This document shows, piece by piece, positions 52,965-60,682 of a stretch of 64,000 nucleotides of DNA. Made by a program: the position numbers and the translations under genes. The notes under the pieces were generated by a model. The model did not search any database and had not been told where the DNA came from. It saw only the letters and a program-made list of their open reading frames with translations. Source of the stretch: Longimicrobium sp. Its GTDB lineage: Bacteria; Gemmatimonadota; Gemmatimonadetes; Longimicrobiales; Longimicrobiaceae. Every line of letters begins with the position of its first letter. Position 1 is the first letter of the stretch. The DNA lies in the NCBI GenBank assembly GCA_036377595.1, contig DASUYB010000068.1, positions 25,996 through 89,995 on the forward strand, given 5' to 3'.

Positions 52965-55741
52965 GGAGCGGCCGCCGCCTCCTCGTGCCGGAGGTGATCC
53001 AGAGCTCCGCGCTGGACTGCGGCCCCGCGGCGCTGAAGAGCCTGGCGGAGGGATTCGGGATCCGCGTGGGCTACGGCCGCCTGCGCGAGGCCTGCCAGAC
53101 CGGCGTGGACGGGACGTCGATCGACGCGGTCGAGGCCGTCGCCCGGCAGCTGGGGCTGGACGCGGAGCAGGTGATGCTCCCCGCCGACCATCTCCTCCTC
53201 CCCGAAGCGCGTGCGCTCCCCGCCATCGTGGTGATCCGCAACCCGGGCGGGATGACACACTTCGTGGTCGCGTGGCGGATGGACGGCGGGCGGGTGCAGG
53301 TGATGGACCCCGCGACGGGGCGGCGCTGGCGCGCGCGGCCGCGCTTCGTCTCCGACCTGTACCTGCACACGCATCCCGTTCCCGCGGCGGCGTGGAAGGA
53401 CTGGTCCCGCTCGGCCGAATTCACCGATGCGCTCACCGCCCGCCTCGCGCGTCTCGACCTCCGCCGCGACGCGGAGGCGCTGGTCGGCGATGCGCTGGCG
53501 CACCCGTGCTGGCGCGGAATGGCCGCGCTGGACGCGTCCACGCGGCTGACCGCGTCGCTGGTCGCCGGCGGCGCGCTGCGGGCGGGCGCGGAGGCGGCGC
53601 GGGCGCTGGTCGCACTGCGCGACGAGGCGCTCGCGCTTCCCGAGGGCGGCGAAACGGAGGCGGTCCCCGCCGCGTACTGGATGGTACGGCCGCATCCGCC
53701 GGGCGCGGACGGCGAGGAGCGGCTGCTCTTCCACGGCGCCGTCCTCGTTCGCGTGCGCGGGCGGCTCCAACGGGACGCATCTCCCTCCCCCGACTCCCCC
53801 CGATCTCCCGAGCCCCTTCCCGAGATCCGCGCGGCGCTGGAGGAGCGCTCGCCCGCGCCCGGCCGCCGCCTGCTGTCGCTGCTCGCGGAGGACGGCGCGC
53901 TGGCCCCCGCGGTGCTGGCGATGGCGCTCGTCGCCGCGGCGGCGGGAACGGTGCTGGAGGCGCTCCTCTTCCGTGGCTTGCTGGACGCCGGCCGCGCGCT
54001 GGGGACGGCTCCGGCGCGGGCGGCCGTCGCCGGCGCGCTGCTGCTGCTGTCGGCGGTGCTGCTGGGGATCGAGCTGTCGGCCGCGAGCGGGCTGCGGCGC
54101 GCGGGGCGGCACCTGGAGGCGCGGCTGCGCATCGCCTTCCTGCGCAAGCTGCCGCGCCTGGGCGACCGCTACTTCCACAGCCGGCTGATGTCGGACATGG
54201 CCGAGCGCGCGCACGCCGCGCACTCGCTGCGTACGCTGCCGGATCTCGCGGGCCGCACCGTGCGCGCCGCCGCCGAGCTGGCGGTGACGGTGGGCGCCAT
54301 CGCCTGGCTCGACCCGGCGAGCGCGATCCCGGCCGTGCTCGGCGCCGCCGCCGCGGTCGCCGTGCCGCTGGCGATGCACGGCTTCGTGGCCGAACGGGAC
54401 CTGCGCGTCCGTAGCCACCAGGGTGCGCTCAGCCGCTTCTATCTCGACGCGCTGCTGGGGCTTACGCCGGTACGCGCGCACGGCGCCGAGCGCTCCGTCC
54501 GTCGGGAGCACGAACTGCTGGTGACGGAATGGGCGCGCGCCGGGCTCGGCCTGTTCCGCGCCCTCGCCGCCGCGGACGGCGTGTCGTCGCTCGTGGGCTA
54601 CGGCGCCGCGGCGTGGATCATCCTGGGCCACGCGGCGCGCTCGAGCGCGAGCGGACGCCTGCTCCTCCTGGCGTACTGGGCGCTCGCGCTCCCCGCGCTC
54701 GGGCAGGCGCTGGCGCTTCTGGTGCGCCAGTACCCGGTCCACCGCAACGTCGCCCTCCGCCTCTTCGAACCCCTCGAAGCGTCTGAAGAGCAAGGGGATA
54801 TGGCAGATGGAGAACCGGCACCCGCGGAAACGCACAAGGTCGGCTCCGGCGAAGTCCGCGTAGGCGGACTGCGTGTCGTTGTAGCCGCGACTTCAGTCGC
54901 ATCCTCCGAACCTCCTCCATCCCCCGACCCCCCACCTGGCGTCGCCATCGACATGCGCGGCGTGCGCGTGGAGGCGGCGGGCACAGAGATCCTGCATCGC
55001 GTCACCTTGGCGATCGCGCCGGGCGAGCACGTGGCCATCGTGGGCCCATCCGGAGCGGGCAAGTCGACGCTCGTCGGGCTGCTGCTCGGGTGGCATCGCC
55101 CGTCTCGCGGCGAGGTGCGTGTCGACGGACGCATGCTGGACGGCGCGGAGCTGCGGCGGCTCCGGGCGCAGACGGCGTGGGTCGATCCCGCGGTGCAGCT
55201 CTGGAACCGCAGCGCGGCCGAGAACCTGGCGTACGGCGCCGAGTCCGGTCCGCTCGCGCGCCTGGGTGACGCCGTCGAGGCGGCGGCGCTGGGCGGCGTC
55301 GTGCGACGCCTGCCGCAGGGGCTGCAGACGCCGCTCGGCGAGGGCGGCGCGCTCGTCTCCGGCGGCGAGGGGCAGCGTGTGCGCTTCGCCCGCGCGTGGC
55401 TCCGTCGGGACGCACGCCTGGTGATCCTCGACGAGCCGTTCCGCGGTCTCGACCGCGAGCGACGCCACGCGCTCCTGGCCGAGGCGCGGCGGGCGTGGCG
55501 CGGCGCTACCCTCCTCTGCGTCACCCACGACCTCTCCGAGACGGAGGGCTTCGACCGCGTGCTGGTGGTGGAGGACGGCGCCGTCACCGAGGACGGCGCG
55601 CCCGCCGAGCTCGCGGCCCGCGCCGGCTCGCGCTACGCCGCGCTGCTCGCCGCGGAAGCGGCCGTGCGCGCGCGGTTCGCCCGCGGGCCCGGGTGGCGGC
55701 GTTTGTGGCTGGCGGACGGCGGGCTGACGGAGACGGAATGA
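52961..55741 (+). CDS. ABC exporter with N-terminal C39 peptidase (PCAT-like)
   Basis: A 926-residue exporter. The C39 peptidase is apparently intact: Gln14/Cys20 in EVIQSSALDCGPAALKSLAE, His100 in GGMTHFVVAW, Asp116 in QVMDPATG. Such domains cut leader peptides after a double-Gly-type motif. A long insert follows (residues about 140-300, no clear domain). The transmembrane region runs from about 315 to 620. The nucleotide-binding domain has Walker A GPSGAGKST (695-703), signature VSGGEGQ (799-805) and Walker B VILDEPF (821-827). A dispersed repeat (54850-54900) codes for part of the linker between membrane and ATPase domains. It should process and export the peptides of the array. Confidence 0.9.
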   Translation: MRSGRRLLVPEVIQSSALDCGPAALKSLAEGFGIRVGYGRLREACQTGVDGTSIDAVEAVARQLGLDAEQVMLPADHLLLPEARALPAIVVIRNPGGMTHFVVAWRMDGGRVQVMDPATGRRWRARPRFVSDLYLHTHPVPAAAWKDWSRSAEFTDALTARLARLDLRRDAEALVGDALAHPCWRGMAALDASTRLTASLVAGGALRAGAEAARALVALRDEALALPEGGETEAVPAAYWMVRPHPPGADGEERLLFHGAVLVRVRGRLQRDASPSPDSPRSPEPLPEIRAALEERSPAPGRRLLSLLAEDGALAPAVLAMALVAAAAGTVLEALLFRGLLDAGRALGTAPARAAVAGALLLLSAVLLGIELSAASGLRRAGRHLEARLRIAFLRKLPRLGDRYFHSRLMSDMAERAHAAHSLRTLPDLAGRTVRAAAELAVTVGAIAWLDPASAIPAVLGAAAAVAVPLAMHGFVAERDLRVRSHQGALSRFYLDALLGLTPVRAHGAERSVRREHELLVTEWARAGLGLFRALAAADGVSSLVGYGAAAWIILGHAARSSASGRLLLLAYWALALPALGQALALLVRQYPVHRNVALRLFEPLEASEEQGDMADGEPAPAETHKVGSGEVRVGGLRVVVAATSVASSEPPPSPDPPPGVAIDMRGVRVEAAGTEILHRVTLAIAPGEHVAIVGPSGAGKSTLVGLLLGWHRPSRGEVRVDGRMLDGAELRRLRAQTAWVDPAVQLWNRSAAENLAYGAESGPLARLGDAVEAAALGGVVRRLPQGLQTPLGEGGALVSGGEGQRVRFARAWLRRDARLVILDEPFRGLDRERRHALLAEARRAWRGATLLCVTHDLSETEGFDRVLVVEDGAVTEDGAPAELAARAGSRYAALLAAEAAVRARFARGPGWRRLWLADGGLTETE
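54850..54900. repeat. Dispersed repeat family E inside the C39 ABC gene
   Basis: GAAGTCCGCGTAGGCGGACT then GCGTGTCGTTGTAGCCGCGA, the same element as 20745-20789. It is read in frame and encodes EVRVGGLRVVVAATSVAS in the linker between membrane domain and ATPase. The insertion is tolerated because the frame stays open. Confidence 0.75.
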
Positions 55742-55770
55742 TCATCACCACCCACACGACACCGCGGGGT

Positions 55771-55959
55771 GTCATCCTGAGGGAGCGTACGCGCAGAACT
55801 CTCGGCCGCACCGTTACTTCGACGCTCCCGAAGGATCTATTCGACCCGGGACGATGCCTGTCGCGTACGGCGACCGTTGCGCATGCCGCGAGTAGATCCT
55901 TCGGGCGCGACAAGCTCCTCTGCGGACGCGGCGCGGGTGCTTTGCGCCCTCAGGATGAC
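55771..55959. repeat. Dispersed repeat family C, inverted pair with 13-bp terminal repeats
   Basis: GTCATCCTGAGGG at 55771-55783 and its exact complement CCCTCAGGATGAC at 55947-55959. Inside, GAAGGATCTATTCG and AGTAGATCCTTCGGG are also inverted. The 189-bp element separates the two ABC exporter genes and could fold into a large hairpin, lowering expression of the second. Confidence 0.85.
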
Positions 55960-56027
55960 ACCCGGAAGGGTGTCGCGGGTGGCGCCACAGGCGCGATCTC
56001 CTGCGAGCCACCGCGGGAAGGTGCGCG

Positions 56028-58130
56028 GTGAGCGGCGTCGGCGCGCTCGCGTGGCCGGCGGCGGAGCTGGACCAGGCGCTCGCGCTGCTCCTTCGCCACG
56101 GTGGATTGTCCGCCAATCCCGCCGGCATCCCGCCGGCGCCGGTGGAGGGCGACGAGGCGGAGGTCGAGCGCTGGATCGCGTCCGCGGTGGCGCCGCTGGA
56201 GCTGGAGGCGGAGGCGCTGGATGCGCCCTGCGCGGACGCCGCCGCCATGCTCGCCGGGTGCGCGCCCGCGCTGCTGCAGATCGCGGGCGACGGCGGAGCG
56301 CGGTTCGTCCTCCTCGCCGGGCGGACGCGGTGCGGGGTCCGGGTGATCGGGCCCGATCGGATCGCATCCACCCTCCCCATCGAGACCCTGCGCGACGCCG
56401 TGTGCGGGCCTCTGGAGCGGCCGCTCGAGAGCGACGTGCGGCGGCTGCTGGAGCGCGCCGGAGTGCCCGCGCGGCGGCGCGATCGAGCCGCCGCGGCGCT
56501 GCTGCGCGAGCGGCTGGGCGCGCGCCGCATCACTGGCGTGTGGATGCTGCGGCCGCGGCCCGGCGCGCCCGCGCGGTCGCTCGCGACGGACGCGGGCCTG
56601 CGCGGGCTCCCCTGGCGCCTCGGCTTCGTCCACGCGGCGCAGTATGCGCTCTGGGTGGCCGCATGGGCGCTCCTGGCGGCGGGCGCGCTCTCCGGGCGCG
56701 TGGACGGCGGGCGGCTGGCCGGGTGGTCGCTGGCGCTGCTCACCGCCGTCCCCTTGCGCGCGGTGTCCGTCTGGTGGCAGGGCGTGCTCGGCGTCCGTGC
56801 CGGCGCGGTGCTCAAGCGGCGCCTGCTGGACGGCGCGCTGCGCCTGCGCCCCGACGAGGTGCGCCACCAGGGCGCCGGCCGCTTCCTGGGCACCGTCATC
56901 GAGTCCGAGGCCATGGAATCGCTCGCGCTGTCGGGCGGGATCGCGGCGGCGCTGGGGACGCTCGAGCTGGCCGCGGCATTCGCGGTGCTGGCGGCGGGCG
57001 GGGGGTGGATCCGGGCGCTTCCGCTCGCCGCATGGCTCGGGGTGATCGCGCTGCTGGCGTGGCGATACGCGCGTCTGCGGCGCCTTTGGACCGACGCGCG
57101 GCTGGAGATGACGCACGAGCTGGTGGAGAAGATGGTGGGCTACCGCACGCGGCTGGCGCAGGAGGAGCCCGCGTCGTGGCATCGCGGCGAGGAGGAGCAG
57201 CTCGCGCGCTACCTGGACCTCTCCGCGGCGATGGACCGCGCCGCGGCGAGGTTGCCCGCGCTGGCCGGTCGGGGATGGCTGCTGGTCGGCCTAGCGGGCG
57301 TGGCGCCGCTGTTCGTGCGCGGGGGAGACGGCGTCGCCGCGGGCGTGGCGCTGGGCGGCGTGCTGCTGGCGTGGCAGTCGCTGGCGCGTTTGGGCCCCGC
57401 GCTGCTGATGCTCCCCGACGCGGCCATCGCGTGGCGCAGAGTGGGCGCGCTCTTCCGCGCGGCGTCGCGCCGCGAGGCGGAGGGCGCGTGGCGGGCCGCG
57501 TCTCCATCCCCCCGGCCCGGTGAGGTGGTGCTGGAGGCGGCGGGGCTCGGCTTTTCGCACGCGGGGCGCGGCGACGTGCTGCGCGGGCTCTCGCTGCGCC
57601 TGCGCCGCGGCGAGCGGGTGCTGCTGGAGGGCCCGTCGGGCGCGGGAAAGAGCACGCTGGCGGCGCTCCTGAGCGGCCTGCGCGAGCCGGATTCCGGATC
57701 GCTGCTCCTGGGCGGGCTCGACCGGTGGACGGTGGGCGCGGCGGAGTGGCGGCGCCGGGTCGCCGCGGCGCCGCAGTTCCACGAGAACCACGTGCTCACC
57801 GGCACGCTCGCGTTCAACCTGCTGATGGGGCGCCGCTGGCCCGCGCCGCAGGCGGACCTGGACCAGGCCGAGGCGCTCTGCCGCGAGCTGGGCCTGGGCC
57901 CGCTGCTGGACCGCATGCCGTCGGGGATGATGCAGATGGTCGGCGAGGGCGGCTGGCAGCTGTCGCACGGCGAGCGCAGCCGCGTGTTCCTGGCCCGCGC
58001 GCTCCTGCAGGGCGGCGACGCGCTGGTGCTGGACGAGAGCTTCGCCGCGCTCGATCCCGAGACGCTGTCCGACGCACTTGCCGTCGCCGTGGCACGCGCG
58101 CCCGCGCTGATCGTCATCGCCCACCCGTAG
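56028..58130 (+). CDS. NHLM-like bacteriocin ABC exporter, degenerate N-terminal domain
   Basis: A 700-residue exporter from a GTG start. Residues about 1-185 look like a degenerate peptidase-like (C39-like) domain without catalytic residues: ALLQIAGDGGARFVLLAGRT, then GVRVIGPD. The membrane domain runs from about 205 to 475. The ATPase has Walker A GPSGAGKST (from residue 535), an altered signature LSHGE (645-649) and Walker B LVLDESFAALD (Asp669). The protein ends right after the H-loop (LIVIAHP-stop), about 40 residues shorter than usual, so it may pair with another subunit. The first peptide gene begins 135 bp later. Confidence 0.88.
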   Translation: MSGVGALAWPAAELDQALALLLRHGGLSANPAGIPPAPVEGDEAEVERWIASAVAPLELEAEALDAPCADAAAMLAGCAPALLQIAGDGGARFVLLAGRTRCGVRVIGPDRIASTLPIETLRDAVCGPLERPLESDVRRLLERAGVPARRRDRAAAALLRERLGARRITGVWMLRPRPGAPARSLATDAGLRGLPWRLGFVHAAQYALWVAAWALLAAGALSGRVDGGRLAGWSLALLTAVPLRAVSVWWQGVLGVRAGAVLKRRLLDGALRLRPDEVRHQGAGRFLGTVIESEAMESLALSGGIAAALGTLELAAAFAVLAAGGGWIRALPLAAWLGVIALLAWRYARLRRLWTDARLEMTHELVEKMVGYRTRLAQEEPASWHRGEEEQLARYLDLSAAMDRAAARLPALAGRGWLLVGLAGVAPLFVRGGDGVAAGVALGGVLLAWQSLARLGPALLMLPDAAIAWRRVGALFRAASRREAEGAWRAASPSPRPGEVVLEAAGLGFSHAGRGDVLRGLSLRLRRGERVLLEGPSGAGKSTLAALLSGLREPDSGSLLLGGLDRWTVGAAEWRRRVAAAPQFHENHVLTGTLAFNLLMGRRWPAPQADLDQAEALCRELGLGPLLDRMPSGMMQMVGEGGWQLSHGERSRVFLARALLQGGDALVLDESFAALDPETLSDALAVAVARAPALIVIAHP

Positions 58131-58265
58131 CCGCTCGTCCCGCCAAATCGCCGCGATCCGCGGCCCCTCCACGTCTCGTCACAAAGCTGGAACGGCGCGC
58201 CTCTCCCGCGCGTTCAAATCTCAGAGAGACAACGATTTCCACGCACGCAACCGAGGAGGCGGGCG

Positions 58266-58325
58266 ATGAAGACCATCACCACGATCCGTGCCGGCCAGGG
58301 CGCCACCGTCGACCCCAACGGCTGA
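58266..58325 (+). CDS. Array peptide unit 1
   Basis: MKTITTIRAGQGATVDPNG, 19 residues. GAGGAGGCG lies 7-15 bp upstream. Canonical DPNG ending; first unit after the exporter genes. Confidence 0.8.
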   Translation: MKTITTIRAGQGATVDPNG

Positions 58326-58337
58326 CAGGACGACACG

Positions 58338-58397
58338 ATGAAGACGAGCACCGCAGTCCATGCCGGCGACGGGCCATTCATCGATCCCAACGGCTGA
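58338..58397 (+). CDS. Array peptide unit 2
   Basis: MKTSTAVHAGDGPFIDPNG. His replaces Arg at position 8. Confidence 0.78.
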   Translation: MKTSTAVHAGDGPFIDPNG

Positions 58398-58409
58398 CCA
58401 GGCGGGACG

Positions 58410-58469
58410 ATGAAGACCACGACGGCGGTCCGTGCCGGCGAAGGCGGGCACCTCGATCCCAACGGCTGA
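58410..58469 (+). CDS. Array peptide unit 3
   Basis: MKTTTAVRAGEGGHLDPNG. Canonical unit, 12 bp after unit 2. Confidence 0.8.
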   Translation: MKTTTAVRAGEGGHLDPNG

Positions 58470-58483
58470 CGCGGGAGGCGGAG

Positions 58484-58543
58484 ATGAGGACGATCACCAC
58501 GATCCGGGCCGGCGAGGGCTGGCTCATCGACCCCAACGGCTGA
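58484..58543 (+). CDS. Array peptide unit 4
   Basis: MRTITTIRAGEGWLIDPNG. GGGAGGCGGAG precedes the ATG. Trp at variable position 13. Confidence 0.82.
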   Translation: MRTITTIRAGEGWLIDPNG

Positions 58544-58553
58544 GGAGGTCGCG

Positions 58554-58613
58554 ATGAACGCACGCACCACCGTCCGCGCCGGCGTCGGCGCGCGCATCGA
58601 CGACAACGGCTGA
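58554..58613 (+). CDS. Array peptide unit 5
   Basis: MNARTTVRAGVGARIDDNG. Pro17 is replaced by Asp; units 17 and 48 share this DDNG ending. Confidence 0.8.
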   Translation: MNARTTVRAGVGARIDDNG

Positions 58614-58627
58614 GCAGGAGCACGGAG

Positions 58628-58687
58628 ATGGGCATCCGCACCACGATTCGCGCCGGCGAGGGCGGATTCGTCGACCCGAACGGCTGA
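58628..58687 (+). CDS. Array peptide unit 6
   Basis: MGIRTTIRAGEGGFVDPNG. CAGGAGCACGGAG lies upstream. Confidence 0.8.
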   Translation: MGIRTTIRAGEGGFVDPNG

Positions 58688-58701
58688 ACAGGGAGATGGT
58701 G

Positions 58702-58779
58702 ATGAAGACGAACGTCACGATCCGCGCGGGCGCCGGCTGGGGCATCGACCCGAACGGCCTGCCCGGGGAGGGAGGATGA
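58702..58779 (+). CDS. Array peptide unit 7, extended
   Basis: MKTNVTIRAGAGWGIDPNG plus the tail LPGEGG, 25 residues. The tail arises because the stop is lost after DPNG and the frame runs into the next ribosome site; the TGA overlaps the ATG of unit 8. Confidence 0.75.
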   Translation: MKTNVTIRAGAGWGIDPNGLPGEGG

Positions 58780-58835
58780 ACGCGGCCACTGCCGTCCGCG
58801 CCGGCGAAGGCGTGGGCCTCGATCCCTTCGGCTGA
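58776..58835 (+). CDS. Array peptide unit 8
   Basis: MNAATAVRAGEGVGLDPFG. DPFG ending. ATGA overlap with unit 7; GGGGAGGGAGG is the ribosome site and lies inside unit 7. Confidence 0.8.
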   Translation: MNAATAVRAGEGVGLDPFG

Positions 58836-58848
58836 AAGGGAGATGGCG

Positions 58849-58908
58849 ATGAAGATGAACACCACGATCCGCGCCGGCGAAGGCATCGGCATCGACCCGT
58901 TCGGCTGA
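58849..58908 (+). CDS. Array peptide unit 9
   Basis: MKMNTTIRAGEGIGIDPFG. AAAGGGAG precedes it. An in-frame ATG two codons earlier is possible. Confidence 0.8.
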   Translation: MKMNTTIRAGEGIGIDPFG

Positions 58909-58921
58909 CGCGGAGGCGGCG

Positions 58922-58981
58922 ATGGAGACGGCCACCACGGTCCGCGCCGGCGACGGTGTCGGCATCGATCCCAACGGCTGA
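58922..58981 (+). CDS. Array peptide unit 10
   Basis: METATTVRAGDGVGIDPNG. Canonical, with CGGAGGCGG upstream. Confidence 0.8.
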   Translation: METATTVRAGDGVGIDPNG

Positions 58982-58996
58982 CGCGAGGAGATCGCG

Positions 58997-59062
58997 ATGA
59001 AGACGGCCACCACCATCCGCGCGGGCGACGGGATCGGCATCGATCCGTTCGGCTCACGCTGA
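58997..59062 (+). CDS. Array peptide unit 11
   Basis: MKTATTIRAGDGIGIDPFG plus SR. One base change in the usual TGA gives TCA, adding two residues. Confidence 0.78.
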   Translation: MKTATTIRAGDGIGIDPFGSR

Positions 59063-59076
59063 CGCGGGGACGAAGG

Positions 59077-59136
59077 ATGATGCTCACCACGATGCTGCGG
59101 GCGGGCAATCGCGGCGCCATCGACCCGAACGGCTGA
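59077..59136 (+). CDS. Array peptide unit 12
   Basis: MMLTTMLRAGNRGAIDPNG. Starting at the first of two ATGs keeps the 19-residue spacing. Arg replaces Gly12. Confidence 0.75.
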   Translation: MMLTTMLRAGNRGAIDPNG

Positions 59137-59208
59137 CAGCCGTTCGAGCCCACGGGGGCGGCGACTCGCGCCGGCCCCGGAATCACCCCTGGACAGAGGG
59201 AGGATGCG

Positions 59209-59268
59209 ATGAAGGCACACACCACCGTTCGCGCAGGTGCAGGCGCCCGCATCGACGGCAACGGCTGA
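59209..59268 (+). CDS. Array peptide unit 13
   Basis: MKAHTTVRAGAGARIDGNG. Ends DGNG. Preceded by a 72-bp spacer with AGAGGGAGG. Confidence 0.78.
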   Translation: MKAHTTVRAGAGARIDGNG

Positions 59269-59279
59269 GGCGACGGGCG

Positions 59280-59345
59280 ATGAAGACGGCCACCACGATC
59301 CGCGCCGGCGAAGGCTCCGGCATCGATCCCTACGGCAATCCCTGA
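59280..59345 (+). CDS. Array peptide unit 14
   Basis: MKTATTIRAGEGSGIDPYG plus NP. Close relative of unit 11. Confidence 0.8.
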   Translation: MKTATTIRAGEGSGIDPYGNP

Positions 59346-59359
59346 CGGAGCCGGGCGCG

Positions 59360-59440
59360 ATGAACGTCCCCACCACGCTGCGTGCGGGCGGCGACCACCG
59401 CTGCACCATCGACCCCAACGGCGGCGCCTGCACGCCGTGA
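59360..59440 (+). CDS. Array peptide unit 15, two cysteines
   Basis: MNVPTTLRAG, then GDHRCTIDPNG, then GACTP; 26 residues. The variable segment is two residues longer than usual, and the two Cys could form a disulfide ring of about ten residues. Confidence 0.75.
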   Translation: MNVPTTLRAGGDHRCTIDPNGGACTP

Positions 59441-59471
59441 CCCCATCCACCCCGCACCACGGGAGCGGCAG

Positions 59472-59531
59472 ATGAGCAACACGACCACCGTCCGCGCCGG
59501 CGGACGCGCCACCATCGACCCGAACGGCTGA
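59472..59531 (+). CDS. Array peptide unit 16
   Basis: MSNTTTVRAGGRATIDPNG. GGGAGCGG upstream. Confidence 0.8.
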   Translation: MSNTTTVRAGGRATIDPNG

Positions 59532-59542
59532 CGAGGGCGGCG

Positions 59543-59602
59543 ATGCGCACCCACACCACGGTTCGCGCGGGCGCCGGCCCACGCATGGACGACAACGGCT
59601 GA
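59543..59602 (+). CDS. Array peptide unit 17
   Basis: MRTHTTVRAGAGPRMDDNG. DDNG ending. Confidence 0.8.
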   Translation: MRTHTTVRAGAGPRMDDNG

Positions 59603-59616
59603 CGCGAGAGGCGACG

Positions 59617-59676
59617 ATGAGCATCCGGACGACGGTCCGCGCGGGTTCGGGCGTCCGCATGGATCCCAACGGCTGA
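59617..59676 (+). CDS. Array peptide unit 18
   Basis: MSIRTTVRAGSGVRMDPNG. Followed by a spacer with a short hairpin. Confidence 0.8.
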   Translation: MSIRTTVRAGSGVRMDPNG

Positions 59677-59693
59677 ACCGCCGGTTCCGCGAC

Positions 59694-59718
59694 CCGCGGC
59701 GACTCCACGCCGCCGCGG
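59694..59718 (+). terminator. Spacer hairpin after unit 18
   Basis: CCGCGGCG at 59694-59701 pairs with CGCCGCGG at 59711-59718 in the 69-bp gap between units 18 and 19. No T-run; may be a processing or attenuation structure. Confidence 0.45.
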
Positions 59719-59745
59719 CATCACCCACCACCATGGAGGTTCGCG

Positions 59746-59805
59746 ATGCACCTGAGCACGTACGTCCGCGCAGGCGAGACCTGCCACATCGATCCCAACG
59801 GCTGA
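59746..59805 (+). CDS. Array peptide unit 19
   Basis: MHLSTYVRAGETCHIDPNG. Thr replaces Gly12 and a Cys appears at 13. ATGGAGG lies upstream. Confidence 0.78.
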   Translation: MHLSTYVRAGETCHIDPNG

Positions 59806-59812
59806 GGCGGCG

Positions 59813-59872
59813 ATGAGCGTAAAGACGAACACGCGCGCCGGCGGCGGCATCTGCATCGACCCCATCGGCTGA
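59813..59872 (+). CDS. Array peptide unit 20
   Basis: MSVKTNTRAGGGICIDPIG. Thr7 and DPIG ending are unusual; one Cys. Confidence 0.75.
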   Translation: MSVKTNTRAGGGICIDPIG

Positions 59873-59880
59873 TCACGGAG

Positions 59881-59940
59881 ATGCGCACCAGCACGCAGGT
59901 ACGCGCAGCCGGGGGCGGCTTCATCGACCCCTACGGCTGA
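59881..59940 (+). CDS. Array peptide unit 21
   Basis: MRTSTQVRAAGGGFIDPYG. Ala replaces Gly10. Starts 8 bp after unit 20 with ACGGAG upstream. Confidence 0.78.
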   Translation: MRTSTQVRAAGGGFIDPYG

Positions 59941-60003
59941 ACGGCACACGGCTCCGGCGGCCGGACGCCACCGGGCATCCACACTCGGACGAGGGAGGAA
60001 GAG

Positions 60004-60063
60004 ATGCGCACGATCACCCAGGTCAGGGCCGGCTCCGGAGGCTGCCTGGACCCGTTCGGATGA
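60004..60063 (+). CDS. Array peptide unit 22
   Basis: MRTITQVRAGSGGCLDPFG. One Cys, directly before LDP. GGGAGGAAGAG upstream. Confidence 0.8.
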   Translation: MRTITQVRAGSGGCLDPFG

Positions 60064-60102
60064 CGGCGGGCCGGCCCGTATCCCCCCAACCAGGAGGCAG
60101 CG

Positions 60103-60162
60103 ATGCCCACGACGGCACAGGTCCGCGCCGGTAACGGCGCCGGCATCGACCCCAACGGCTGA
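60103..60162 (+). CDS. Array peptide unit 23
   Basis: MPTTAQVRAGNGAGIDPNG. Ala replaces Thr5. CAGGAGGCAG upstream. Confidence 0.8.
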   Translation: MPTTAQVRAGNGAGIDPNG

Positions 60163-60171
60163 ACGGCACGC

Positions 60172-60201
60172 GGCTCCGGCGGCCTCACCGCCGCCGGAGC
60201 C
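60172..60201 (+). terminator. Spacer hairpin after unit 23
   Basis: A perfect 12-bp stem GGCTCCGGCGGC with its complement and loop CTCACC. The spacer after unit 21 begins with a related ACGGCACACGGCTCCGGCGG but lacks the full second arm. Confidence 0.55.
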
Positions 60202-60225
60202 ACACGCGACCACCACGGAGGCGGC

Positions 60226-60285
60226 ATGAGCACGAGCACGAAGATCCGCGCCGGTACCGGCCCGTGCATCGACCCGATCGGGTGA
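60226..60285 (+). CDS. Array peptide unit 24
   Basis: MSTSTKIRAGTGPCIDPIG. One Cys; DPIG ending. Confidence 0.8.
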   Translation: MSTSTKIRAGTGPCIDPIG

Positions 60286-60289
60286 TGCG

Positions 60290-60349
60290 ATGACGGCTAC
60301 GACCCACGTCCACGCCGGCCAGGGCGGCCTGATCGATCCCAACGGCTGA
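60290..60349 (+). CDS. Array peptide unit 25
   Basis: MTATTHVHAGQGGLIDPNG. Only 4 bp after unit 24; no own ribosome site, so probably read by coupling. Confidence 0.75.
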   Translation: MTATTHVHAGQGGLIDPNG

Positions 60350-60382
60350 GCGGCGGAGAATCCACCACGAGATGAGGCGACG

Positions 60383-60442
60383 ATGAGCAGTCACACACAG
60401 ATCCGGGCCGGCACGGGCGCCTGCATCGACCCCGAGGGATAG
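60383..60442 (+). CDS. Array peptide unit 26
   Basis: MSSHTQIRAGTGACIDPEG. Ends with TAG, the only non-TGA stop of the array. One Cys. Confidence 0.78.
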   Translation: MSSHTQIRAGTGACIDPEG

Positions 60443-60451
60443 AGGCGGGCG

Positions 60452-60511
60452 ATGCGCACGAGCACCCACGTCCGCGCCGCCGCCGGCGGAGAGATGGATC
60501 CCAACGGTTGA
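60452..60511 (+). CDS. Array peptide unit 27
   Basis: MRTSTHVRAAAGGEMDPNG. RAA in place of RAG. Confidence 0.78.
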   Translation: MRTSTHVRAAAGGEMDPNG

Positions 60512-60539
60512 GCGCACGGGCACACCCGCGAGGGGACGG

Positions 60540-60599
60540 ATGAACGCGACCACGAGCGTCCGCTCCGAGGCCGGCTGCAGTATGGACCCCGACGGCTGA
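60540..60599 (+). CDS. Array peptide unit 28
   Basis: MNATTSVRSEAGCSMDPDG. The most divergent core: RSE replaces RAG. One Cys. Confidence 0.72.
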   Translation: MNATTSVRSEAGCSMDPDG

Positions 60600-60613
60600 A
60601 CAGGAGACGAACG

Positions 60614-60682
60614 ATGACGACGAGCACCCACGTCCGCGCGGCGGGCGGCCCCGGGATGGACCCCAACGGAGGTGGATCATGA
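60614..60682 (+). CDS. Array peptide unit 29
   Basis: MTTSTHVRAAGGPGMDPNG plus GGS. The tail is formed by the ribosome site of unit 30, whose ATG overlaps the stop. Confidence 0.78.
   Translation: MTTSTHVRAAGGPGMDPNGGGS

Noticed and set aside
52754..54835. A 693-codon minus-strand frame
   Set aside because: Antisense of the C39 ABC exporter; Arg/Gly/Pro-rich composition typical of GC-rich shadows.
58378..60342. A 654-codon minus-strand open frame across the peptide array, rich in RWDR/GSM-like repeats
   Set aside because: It is the antisense of the unit repeats in GC-rich DNA. Its repeated residues are the complement of the conserved D-P-N-G codons, and it lacks a ribosome site and any family feature. 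Similar long frames occur antisense on both strands to 63.9 kb.
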